A DNA stretch of 64,000 nucleotides from the NCBI RefSeq assembly GCF_000970305.1, contig NZ_CP009517.1:3162001-3226000 (forward strand), given 5' to 3'. Position numbers and translations under genes: made by a program. This document shows positions 56,303 through 64,000 of this stretch, piece by piece. The DNA comes from Methanosarcina barkeri 3. Its GTDB lineage: Archaea > Halobacteriota > Methanosarcinia > Methanosarcinales > Methanosarcinaceae. The notes below the pieces were generated by a model. That model saw only the letters and a program-made list of their open reading frames with translations. It was not told the origin of the DNA and made no database searches. Every line of letters begins with the position of its first letter. Positions within the stretch are counted from its first letter, which is position 1.

Positions 56303-57442
56303 TTACCTTCTTCTCAGAATCCGATATACAGCACCAATGACTCCGATTGCTACTGCGGACTCAAAACCCGGAATAGAACTCTTGCCAGAAGGTTTCTCTT
56401 CATCAGCTGCAGGGTTCGATACATTTTTTTCTGTGGTTGGAGTAGTGGTGTCTGTTTCTTTTGAAGGTTTCAGTTCCGTACTTTTACTGGGTACTACAAT
56501 TGTGAAGGGTCCGAAACCCGGAGTCTTGGACTCAAAGAAGACATAGGTGTCGTCACCACCAACCACTTTGGTTTCAAGTTTGCTCCAGGCTTTGTTATTA
56601 TAGTTCCAGAGAGTTACAGACGTATTATCAGCTCCGCAATTCTTAAGCCAGTTCTTTTCAACTCTGAAGCCTACAACTGCGTTTGCGATATTATTTGAAT
56701 TTGCAATTCCTCCGGAACCTACCCAGATGTTCACGTTCTTATAAATCGTACCTTCCGGCAGGCTCGAAACCAGCTTAGACTGTTCTTTCAGCATTTCGAC
56801 AATAGTAGTTACTTTTCCCATAGTCTTTTTGGCATCAAACTCCACATATCTTATGCAGGTTGCACCCTGTGGGAACTCGAATCTTACGCGCTCCCCGGAG
56901 TTAACAGATTTCTTAGACAGTTCTTTGGCCGCGACATTGCTCTGAGGCTCGGCAGAAGCGCCGCCTCCACCGCCTCCGCCGCCTCCGCCGCCTCCACCAG
57001 AATCGTCGTCGTCATCTTCTGGGGGGGGGACGTTATTACTGACAGTGATGGAACAGTCTGCAGGAAGGATCGTAGATTCGGTTTTATTGATGTCTCTTAG
57101 AAGTCCTACAATTTTGTACGTACCGGTCGTTTCCGGAGCTTTCAGGGTGTAACTGAAACTCGTTTCAGTCATGAGCAGGAAAGAAACTTCGTTGCCATCA
57201 TTTACAGTTACAGCTCTTTCAGGCAGGGTAGAACTAACAAGTGTAAAGCCAGCAGGAAGCTTTTCAAGTACCTGCCCGGCAGCACCATAATTAGCTACAT
57301 TGACTGTTACCTTGAACTCCTGATTGGGACTAACTGAAATAGAAGAGAAAGTCCTTTCTGCACTGCATGCAGAAGCCGGAACAGTAACTAAAGTTAGGGC
57401 CAGGAGCAGTATAACAACAAATTTTAACTCAGGCCATTTCAT
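56303..57442 (-). CDS. Exported PGF-pre-PGF domain protein with PGF-CTERM anchor
   Basis: About 379 residues from ATG 57442 (the upstream stop overlaps: ATGA), with signal peptide, an N-terminal DUF11-like beta domain (about 35-135), an Asp-rich and then 12-13 Gly linker near 150-170, the PGF-pre-PGF domain (RFEFPQGATCIRYVEFDAKKTMG ... GFGPFTIV, about 185-325), a Ser/Thr/Pro-rich linker and the end IPGFESAVAIGVIGAVYRILRRR, a PGF-CTERM signal for archaeosortase processing and lipid attachment. It is a cell-surface protein. It is the last gene of a four-gene operon. Confidence 0.87.
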   Translation of the reverse strand: MKWPELKFVVILLLALTLVTVPASACSAERTFSSISVSPNQEFKVTVNVANYGAAGQVLEKLPAGFTLVSSTLPERAVTVNDGNEVSFLLMTETSFSYTLKAPETTGTYKIVGLLRDINKTESTILPADCSITVSNNVPPPEDDDDDSGGGGGGGGGGGGGASAEPQSNVAAKELSKKSVNSGERVRFEFPQGATCIRYVEFDAKKTMGKVTTIVEMLKEQSKLVSSLPEGTIYKNVNIWVGSGGIANSNNIANAVVGFRVEKNWLKNCGADNTSVTLWNYNNKAWSKLETKVVGGDDTYVFFESKTPGFGPFTIVVPSKSTELKPSKETDTTTPTTEKNVSNPAADEEKPSGKSSIPGFESAVAIGVIGAVYRILRRR

Positions 57443-58263
57443 ATCCGATCCCACCCATCAGCAAAATACGCACCCAGAACTGCATATTTGATTCCGCTGG
57501 ATACATTGTTATTGTGTACAAGAGTCGCAATTTCCTCAGGAGAGAAGACCCCGTCAGAACCTCCAAACGTTGTTGCGAGTTGATTTTCTTTTAGTATAGT
57601 TATAGAAATTCTATCCTTATCTACAACACTGTTTCCCGAAGGGTTCGAAGCTCTGAATTCGAACTTGAACTCACCTGGTATAGTACTGACTATATTATAG
57701 GTATACTGATCTCCAGTTCCTAAATTCAATGGAACCACGCCATGTTCTATGGATGTGAGGTCGAGGGTCACTGATTTGATTCCAGAGTCATCTACAACCT
57801 TTGCCGTGACAGTCGAGAAATCCTTTCCATCACTCAGGATGTATATTGGGGATGCGGATAAACTTTGTATTTCAGGAGGTATAAAGTCTCCATTAAATGT
57901 CAGGTCAAGTTTAACTGGCACATCTCCGTGCTTATAGACCACGGAAACAGGTTCGGATTCAACACCTCCCAGCTTGAAGGTTATAGCTTTTCCGTTATCC
58001 TTCTCGGTACTGTTAATTGCTATCTTGTACTCTCCAATCTCTTTAATAGTGTTAGAGCCAACAAGCTTTGAATCTATGTATGCAGAGATTACGAGTCCGG
58101 GACCTGCATGTGCAGCATCTCCTTTCAGATTTCCTTCAAACGCACTGGGGATAGAAGGAATAGTAGAAGAACTGCTGGCAGATGCGGCCGGAACAAGGAA
58201 CATGCCAAGTACCAGAATAACCAGGCATAATAAAATTCTTAAATGTTTGTCCTTGATCGTCAT
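57439..58263 (-). CDS. Exported protein of the surface operon
   Basis: About 274 residues from ATG 58263, preceded by AAGGTGA (the ATG at 58287 lacks this). Signal peptide to about Ala-30, a carboxypeptidase-regulatory-like beta domain (about 40-120; VISAYIDSKLVGSNTIKEIGEYKIAI), an Ig-like domain and a C-terminal GGSDGVFSPEEIATLV, a calcium-hand-like segment. It is secreted and lacks a membrane anchor, so it may associate with the anchored partner encoded next. Its TGA overlaps the following ATG by four bases. Its role is unknown. Confidence 0.75.
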   Translation of the reverse strand: MTIKDKHLRILLCLVILVLGMFLVPAASASSSSTIPSIPSAFEGNLKGDAAHAGPGLVISAYIDSKLVGSNTIKEIGEYKIAINSTEKDNGKAITFKLGGVESEPVSVVYKHGDVPVKLDLTFNGDFIPPEIQSLSASPIYILSDGKDFSTVTAKVVDDSGIKSVTLDLTSIEHGVVPLNLGTGDQYTYNIVSTIPGEFKFEFRASNPSGNSVVDKDRISITILKENQLATTFGGSDGVFSPEEIATLVHNNNVSSGIKYAVLGAYFADGWDRI

Positions 58264-58318
58264 CGTGTCACCTTGAAATTTTACCATTAGTTATGTAGAC
58301 TTTTTTCGAAAAAGGCCT

Positions 58319-59155
58319 TCAGGGATTCCTTCTAGATCCCCTCCCGAAATTTGATCCGAAAACAAGCAGAAGTATGCCTGTAACCGCATAGACAATAAGG
58401 AAACCTGGAGCACTTTCTGATTTAAGTGAACTTTTGGAAGAATCTGCTGCCTCTTTAGCCTCCGAACTTTCGCTTGAACTTTTCGAAGCTACCATGTTCG
58501 GTTCAGGGATTGAACTTTCAACAGCGTCAGCTTCGGAATCCTTTAAGGAAGTTTCATGTTCTTTATTATCTGTCAAAGATTCTGAACTCGTTTTTAAGTT
58601 CGAGTTACTATTCGAGTTGCTGTTAGAGTTGCTGTTTGAATTGCTGTTTGAATTGCTGTTTGAATTGCTGTTTGAATTGCTGTTTGAATTGCTGTTTGAA
58701 TTGCTGTTTGAATTGCTATCTGAATTACTATTTGAATTACTATTTGAATTACTATTTGAATTACTTTTAGCAACCTCGGAATAGACTGCCTTACCATCAG
58801 GTAGCTCAAGGGTAACTATTACTCCGGATTCCCAGGCAACACTGCTTGCAGCATCTTTTCCGTCCACTTTAAAAGTAATCATTTTTCCTTCATCTTCAGC
58901 TGTACCAGGAATAAAGAGAGAGTAATTTCCTGAGGAAGTATTTGCGAGAAACTCTGTTCCATTAAGGTAAGCTGCAACAACAGTTCCGTCAGGAGCAGGC
59001 TTGCCATCAATGAGAGTAACTCCTGTTACTGTCATTGGAAGCATCGGGGGGGATGGAGGGACGTCTGCTGCTGCAATACACTCCTGGGAGAAAGCCAGGA
59101 AAAACAACAGTAGTACAGATATTCCCAAAAAGCCATTTTTTAATTTGTTATTCAT
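58319..59155 (-). CDS. Exported Asn/Ser-repeat protein with C-terminal anchor
   Basis: About 278 residues from ATG 59155, with TTGGAGGT upstream (nine codons later than the longest frame). Signal peptide to about Ala-30, one beta domain (TVTGVTLIDGKPAPDGTVVAAYLNG), then more than 20 Asn-Ser dipeptides from about residue 140 to 185 encoded by a 12-bp DNA repeat (58610-58770), an acidic Ser-rich stretch and the end APGFLIVYAVTGILLLVFGSNFGRGSRR, a PGF-type C-terminal anchor. It is a cell-surface protein whose linker length probably varies between strains. Confidence 0.82.
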   Translation of the reverse strand: MNNKLKNGFLGISVLLLFFLAFSQECIAAADVPPSPPMLPMTVTGVTLIDGKPAPDGTVVAAYLNGTEFLANTSSGNYSLFIPGTAEDEGKMITFKVDGKDAASSVAWESGVIVTLELPDGKAVYSEVAKSNSNSNSNSNSNSNSDSNSNSNSNSNSNSNSNSNSNSNSNSNSNSNSNSNSNSNSNLKTSSESLTDNKEHETSLKDSEADAVESSIPEPNMVASKSSSESSEAKEAADSSKSSLKSESAPGFLIVYAVTGILLLVFGSNFGRGSRRNP

Positions 59156-59241
59156 TGTAGACCTCCAATTAGATGTGAACACAACAAAAAGAAAAAGAAC
59201 TATTCAGCCTTAAGAGACTGAACAGTCAATTGTTTTCGAAA

Positions 59242-62200
59242 TTACATACCTTCCATACCCGAGTAGTCGGACATAATATCCGGTTTGTACGAGTTTTCAA
59301 TGGATGCATATGTACCCTTATCCTTCATGAAGATCCAGTAACCCTGTCCTGGAACCATGCAGAAATCGGTCTGAAGTGCTCCAACTGGTCTCGGATCATC
59401 ACTACTCAGATACTGCATAGTACTTTCATTGCCCATGAGATCTGAAACGCTAGGAATTATGCCACCCCAACCTTCACCGGGATCATAAGTCATGAGGTTA
59501 GAGAACCTGTAGTCTCCTAGAGCCTCAAAATCATTGAGCGAAGACAGAGTTGTGGACCAGGGTGCATAATACGAAGATGTATGCCCTATCATGTTCCATC
59601 CGGCACAGAGCTCAAGAGAAGCAGGCGCATAAGGACTGGTACTGTTAGATGACATTCCCTTGAACTTGACATTGGTCATGAGAGGCTCTGCGGTATAGAC
59701 CCAGTAACCCTTACACGGTTCAATGTCATCAGGGAATTGCCAGCATGACCCGTCCCAGTAGATTACTGTGCTGTCCTTGCCAAAGACATCTTCAGAACAG
59801 TCATCTACAAGTGCCTTCGGCACGGATTTCAGGTTCCAGCCATCCTCAAGCGTGAGAGTCATATCTTCATATGTCCTTACAGGTCCACACACTGAGAATT
59901 TAGAGTTATAATTGCTGGCGTTGTCCCGAGCAATTACAGCCACCCAGTAGTCTTTGCCGTAAATGAGGTCTTTTCCGTCGATTGCCTCAATACACAGGCT
60001 TGTAACGCTTGAATTTTCAAGTTTCTGGTTTGGAGTCTGTGTCCCGTCTGTGTGAGTCTCTAATCCGGTTGTGTTTACTATTTGCATGTCCTCAATACAG
60101 CCTGGCTTAGATGAGCTGATATAAACCTCATAAGGCATATCGGCAAGATCCTTGTCAGTGCTTGCATCCCAGCTAACCATCAGCCCTGGATAATCATTTA
60201 CATACTGCCAGAAAGTTTGACCAAGTGCATCTTCAACATTCAGGTTTGCCACACAAGCCGGAGCAACACTGTCAACTGAGAAAGAATGCGTATCAGGCTG
60301 GTAAGTTTTGCCACTTGTACAGTCGGTGATAATTACTGTCCAGTTTTTGTTCGTTCCATCTTTTACTGAAGCTGTTACTGAATAGTTGTCTTCACCGAGA
60401 GTGAAGTCACCAAGATCGCAACTTGCATCATCATCGCAACATGCCAGGTCCTCATCTTTCTGGTTACAGCTTGCATCTACTTCCTTGCCGTCAATGAGAA
60501 GCTTGTAGTTGAAAGGTAGACCTGCCCCTTCCCCATTCTGTCCTTGAACAGTGAAGGTAAATGTCGGTTTTGCTGGAACATATCCGCCACTCGGAGACTC
60601 GAGATTGACTACAAACCCGTCAAGGCTAACATAGAAATCCCGAACTTCACTTGTAGCTTTGTTTCCAGCTCCGTCTTCAACATAAACCGACCAGTTATGA
60701 GCACCGTCATCAAGTTCAAGTTCCTTAACTATGGATTCTCCGGATTTTGCACTCCCGGAAAACTCATTCCAAGGATAAGAATATCCAGAAAAGTTTTCAG
60801 CAAGTTGTCCATCTATATACAGCTGGTATGAGAGGTCAAGATCACTATATTGAGTAGCTAAATCATCATTACAAGTGAAGTTGAACTCAGTAGCACCTAT
60901 TAACTCTTTGTAGCAATCTTGAGGGGAAGTAAGTGTTACACTGGGACATTTAGTATCCACATATAGAGACCGAGATCCGGTTGTGTGTGTGTTTCCGTAA
61001 CTGTCCCTGGTTTTAATTTCCCATGTGTGCTTACCATCACTCAAATCATACTCAAATTGCTTATATTGCCCAGAGGTTATAACCCCGCTACTCTTCTGAA
61101 CGCCATTGAGATAGAAAGTATAGGTAAGTTGACCTCCAGACTGACCGTATGTGTCGTATGCAGTGAAGTTAAAGTCGACACATTTTTTGGCAGCAAATTC
61201 GGAGCTAGGGGTAACTACCGATATATACGGGTCTCCAACGTCAAACTCGTCAGGGAAAGACTCGTCGCCCAGCAGATTACCATCATCGTCAAAACCAGAT
61301 ACGTCTATATCCAGCGGACCACTTATATCCTCTGGAATATCAAAGTCATAAGCAAAGGTATCATCATCTATTTCTGTCATCGGATAATCAGTCACGAAAT
61401 CGGCGCCTACCAGGTTTGCATTACTAGCTCCTGGCAAACTATCGCCAATCGATATATTGGCATGATCAACAGGCATACTGAAATTCGCGAGGATACGTAT
61501 AACGTCTCCAGGCCTGAGAGTGCCGGTTCCGTTATGTGTGACAAAGATGTCTAAGTAACCGTGAGGATCAAACACAAATGCGTTAGGATCTGCTAAAGGT
61601 TTACCATCCAGCAGCATAGCTCCGGTTGCATCAGATGCGTTTATGTCTACACTGAGATTACCTCTTATTATGTCCAGTGGAATGGCATAATTATAAGTAA
61701 AGGAGTTATCATCGACATCCAGTGGGTCCATCAACGCATTAACTAATGGTGAACCAGTTTTGTTGGTAATCAATATGCTGGCATTAGCAACCGATTCATT
61801 GAAATTGACCATGACATTTACAATATCTCCCGGTATAACATTGGTTTTGTTGTAGGTGACACTAATGTTTGAATCGCCTTCAGGATCAAGTTCAAATGCA
61901 TCAGAATCTGAAAGGAATTCATCGGCACCCAGCATATTAGTCCCAGTGGCGTCAAATGGAGATATCTTTACACCCAAAGGACCATCATTTAGTATAGCCT
62001 CTGGAATCTCATAATCAAAACCAAAGGAATCAGCATCTATTTTTGTCATCAGCGCCTCAGTCCCTAAATCTGAACCAGAGTCATTGGTAAATGATATATT
62101 GGCGTGATCGACAGAGTTATTGAAATCGGCCATGATATTTACAACGTCTCCAGGCCTGAAAGGACCGGTTTCGTTGTAAGTAACATTAGCACTCATATTT

Positions 62201-62298
62201 CCTATATCAAAATGTATTGGTTCTGCAAATGCGCATCCTATCCCTGATAAAAGGAATATAATGAATATCGCACTTAATTGTATCAATCTTTGTTTCAT
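59242..62298 (-). CDS. Large secreted surface protein with Ig-like repeats
   Basis: 1018 residues with a signal peptide (LIQLSAIFIIFLLSGIGCAFA). Three related approximately 100-residue modules come first (FRPGDVVNIMADF near 48, VIPGDIVNVMVNF near 155, LRPGDVIRILANF near 265), followed by three to four Ig/FN3-like modules (SPSVTLTSPQDC, FVVNLESPSGGYVPAKPTF, and a FN3 module near 690-790) and a C-terminal beta domain with repeated ELCAGWNMIGHTS/LEDGWNLKSVP motifs. No C-terminal membrane anchor is seen. It is the first gene of the operon; the ATG follows TAGGTG. Probably an adhesin or S-layer-associated protein. Confidence 0.83.
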   Translation of the reverse strand: MKQRLIQLSAIFIIFLLSGIGCAFAEPIHFDIGNMSANVTYNETGPFRPGDVVNIMADFNNSVDHANISFTNDSGSDLGTEALMTKIDADSFGFDYEIPEAILNDGPLGVKISPFDATGTNMLGADEFLSDSDAFELDPEGDSNISVTYNKTNVIPGDIVNVMVNFNESVANASILITNKTGSPLVNALMDPLDVDDNSFTYNYAIPLDIIRGNLSVDINASDATGAMLLDGKPLADPNAFVFDPHGYLDIFVTHNGTGTLRPGDVIRILANFSMPVDHANISIGDSLPGASNANLVGADFVTDYPMTEIDDDTFAYDFDIPEDISGPLDIDVSGFDDDGNLLGDESFPDEFDVGDPYISVVTPSSEFAAKKCVDFNFTAYDTYGQSGGQLTYTFYLNGVQKSSGVITSGQYKQFEYDLSDGKHTWEIKTRDSYGNTHTTGSRSLYVDTKCPSVTLTSPQDCYKELIGATEFNFTCNDDLATQYSDLDLSYQLYIDGQLAENFSGYSYPWNEFSGSAKSGESIVKELELDDGAHNWSVYVEDGAGNKATSEVRDFYVSLDGFVVNLESPSGGYVPAKPTFTFTVQGQNGEGAGLPFNYKLLIDGKEVDASCNQKDEDLACCDDDASCDLGDFTLGEDNYSVTASVKDGTNKNWTVIITDCTSGKTYQPDTHSFSVDSVAPACVANLNVEDALGQTFWQYVNDYPGLMVSWDASTDKDLADMPYEVYISSSKPGCIEDMQIVNTTGLETHTDGTQTPNQKLENSSVTSLCIEAIDGKDLIYGKDYWVAVIARDNASNYNSKFSVCGPVRTYEDMTLTLEDGWNLKSVPKALVDDCSEDVFGKDSTVIYWDGSCWQFPDDIEPCKGYWVYTAEPLMTNVKFKGMSSNSTSPYAPASLELCAGWNMIGHTSSYYAPWSTTLSSLNDFEALGDYRFSNLMTYDPGEGWGGIIPSVSDLMGNESTMQYLSSDDPRPVGALQTDFCMVPGQGYWIFMKDKGTYASIENSYKPDIMSDYSGMEGM

Positions 62299-63239
62299 AT
62301 TTTACACCTAGATTCCGCAAATATCCAATTTTTCGTCCAGTTTAAACATCATAGATCTTTGTTAATAATATTAGTAAGTAAGATATAGCAGATCCCAGCT
62401 ATTTAAACGATTTAGACAAACAGTAAATTAATATATACATAGTTAGAGGTTTTTAGTTTAAATAAATTAATACTGTCTGTTTACTGTAAATTAGATTTTA
62501 CCCCTATTTGGTAACCCAACCCCCTCTATATAATTAAATTGATATTTAAACTGATATTTTTGTTTGTTCGGTTGACAAGAAACCCAACGCTTCTCCGAAC
62601 TCATTTTTGGTAGAAGTGGGGTAACATTTAATCCTGATGCGGCAAGTATTAACTTTTTTGTTCTTGCTGCTCAGGGAAGCTGATAGTCCTGTTTTTGTGT
62701 CAGTGTTGACAGACAACCCTAAACATTAGACACGTACCCGCTATCGAAAGGCGAAGATTTATTATGAGCTAAACTTTTACTTACTGCAATCTTTTAATTT
62801 TAATGCTGGGCACATATCTTTGTATATTATCTTAGGATGATAATATAGCTAAGATTACACTATAACTGATATAAATCTTTCTGACAGAATAGAATAATTA
62901 AATTTAATTAGTGCTAAAAAAGAATCTCATGTATATTAATAGAAACTTTTTGAATTTTATATAGGATTAAGGATTTTTTTTAGAAATATTAGATTATTTT
63001 TGTTCTTATTTGCATTTTTAACTACTTTAATTGCGTAAAAATAGAACCTATGTGTAGAAGATTTATAGATTAAAAGATTTTGTTTTGAAAAACATTTAAG
63101 AAACTTTTCAAGTTGGGAACAAAGAAACCCACTGAACTAAAGAAGTAACATTATTTTTATTAAAATCAAAGCTGACAAACTTAAAGTGTGAAAAATACAT
63201 AGCTTAATAAAAACATTTTTATGCGAAAAGGATGGGGGT
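62299..63239. other. Long divergent intergenic region
   Basis: 940 bp of very A+T-rich DNA upstream of the surface operon and of the coiled-coil gene. No gene or RNA is recognised. TTAATATATACATAG near 62420-62435 is a plausible promoter element for the surface operon. Confidence 0.4.
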
Positions 63240-64000
63240 ATTAAAATTCGATACACTTTCCAGAACTCTACTGAATTTCCAGTTCAAAGAGACTTTATTC
63301 AGGATATGCAGGCTTTTATAGCGATTTCGAAGGAAGTTATACCTCTGGAAAAATCAGCTATTACAATAAAAGATGAAAATCGAGAAAAGTTGGCAGCCTT
63401 TGAAGAAAGGGTTGAAGAAATAGACCTGTTTGATAAAGAAATGAGGAACTGTGTTGAAACCCACACAGCCGGAGTAGATGTAGCTGAACTTCTTGAGATC
63501 AAAGAGAAAATTCTTGAGACCTCTTCAAGTCTGGCATTGACAAAGAAAAACGAAAAATTTGCCGAACTCGACAAAGAGAACAAACTGGACTTAATGGAAA
63601 TGCAGCAGCTTGATACAAGGATACTTTCAGTCCTTGGCCCCTTTTTTGAAGACAGCATCTACGGAGCCCAAAATATGTGTTATGCTTTCATAGAAGATAA
63701 AGCGCTGAGGGGGAAACAGGTGGGCCTTGTTGACAACCTGCAATACGAGTTTGACCTTTTTTTCACACAAGACACCTTGAAGGTAAAAGACCTGGAAAAC
63801 CTGACTTTGCCTATATGGTCTAAGAGCGGGATTTTATCCAGAGAGGAGAAAGTAAAGAAACTCGATGTATCCGACTTCTATATAAAGAACATTAAGTCTG
63901 AGAAAAATAGCCTGGAAGCCGTACTTGAAGACAAGGATAAGGAAAACAGGTTCAACATTTCTTCGGATGAGAAAACTTTCCTAGTTATGCATAGGAATTA
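63240..64000 (+). CDS. Coiled-coil protein, 3' end outside the window
   Basis: The plus strand is open from about 63240 to the window end (over 253 codons): IRYTFQNSTEFPVQRDFIQ, then a helical EERVEEIDLFDKEMRN... region and LQYEFDLFFTQDTLKVKDLENLT. Codon use is that of a real gene. No family is recognised. No ATG lies near the natural N-terminus: the first is 63306, while the start that keeps IRYTFQNST would be ATT 63240 with GGGGG directly before it. It could also be a DUF of a methanogen-only family. It is probably cytoplasmic. Confidence 0.7.
   Translation, partial: MKIRYTFQNSTEFPVQRDFIQDMQAFIAISKEVIPLEKSAITIKDENREKLAAFEERVEEIDLFDKEMRNCVETHTAGVDVAELLEIKEKILETSSSLALTKKNEKFAELDKENKLDLMEMQQLDTRILSVLGPFFEDSIYGAQNMCYAFIEDKALRGKQVGLVDNLQYEFDLFFTQDTLKVKDLENLTLPIWSKSGILSREEKVKKLDVSDFYIKNIKSEKNSLEAVLEDKDKENRFNISSDEKTFLVMHRN

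Noticed and set aside
58434-58784. Plus-strand Leu/Phe/Glu repeat protein
   Set aside because: It is the antisense of the Asn-Ser repeat in the exported protein at 58319-59155.
63299-63658. Ser/Ile-rich minus-strand gene
   Set aside because: The plus strand carries the codon-biased frame through to the window end; this is its shadow.

Overview
The window looks like a chromosome segment of a methanogenic archaeon of the genus Methanosarcina. The evidence is methanol-specific methyltransferase genes (end of mtaB; mtaA with its Zn ligands H237/C239/C316), a methanogen-type seryl-tRNA synthetase whose C306 and E355 fall exactly at the Methanosarcina barkeri positions, archaeal eS1/S3Ae, a Pcc1-like protein, an archaeal RecJ-like protein, PGF-type surface proteins, TTG/GTG starts and long A+T-rich intergenic stretches full of short tandem repeats.

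Layout. 0-2.1 kb: methanol catabolism (mtaB end, mtaA convergent to it). 2.7-9.7 kb: a macrodomain protein and a giant TPR protein with minisatellite-like inserts. 9.9-16.3 kb: an envelope or polysaccharide-flavoured set (acyltransferase-3, two secreted GH16-fold proteins of which one has lost the catalytic acids, a processive GT2, a PocR-domain sensor). 16.9-29 kb: mostly housekeeping (DUF1232, DUF3303-like, GNAT, DUF2156, thiC, topA, eS1, serS) with two approximately 90-bp MITE-like elements in the window as a whole. 29.5-30.4 kb: a decayed nucleotidyltransferase/HEPN and MBL-fold gene scar.

31.0-42.2 kb is the standout: a distinctly A+T-rich island encoding a GNAT acetyltransferase, a short TGT-fold protein resembling the DNA 7-deazaguanine transglycosylase DpdA, and after a 570-bp gap seven genes whose ends all overlap: an unrecognised 269-aa protein, a small P-loop NTPase, a 1.3-kaa BrxC-like ATPase with a long coiled coil, a short PglZ-like protein, a HerA-like ATPase, and a 2-hydroxyacyl-CoA-dehydratase-like Fe-S protein with its BadF/HgdC-type ATPase activator. 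My inference is a BREX-like ATPase/PglZ chassis in which the DNA methyltransferase is replaced by a deazaguanine base-exchange enzyme plus an ATP-driven low-potential reductase. The host archaeosine pathway could supply preQ0, since no preQ0 genes are present here.

42.2-47.2 kb is a toxin-antitoxin-rich zone: two HicAB pairs, two orphan HicB-like proteins, a DUF4325/PIN pair, and three copies of a diverged direct repeat. 47.2-55.3 kb holds a LigD-type 3'-phosphoesterase, a ferritin-like protein without a normal start, a secreted papain-like protease, Pcc1, RecJ-like protein, a membrane protein and a HEAT-repeat protein. A tRNA-Gly(GCC) lies at 55.7 kb, followed by repeats. 56.3-62.3 kb is a four-gene minus-strand operon of exported surface proteins. 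The window ends inside an unrecognised coiled-coil gene. No CRISPR array, rRNA or intact transposase was seen.
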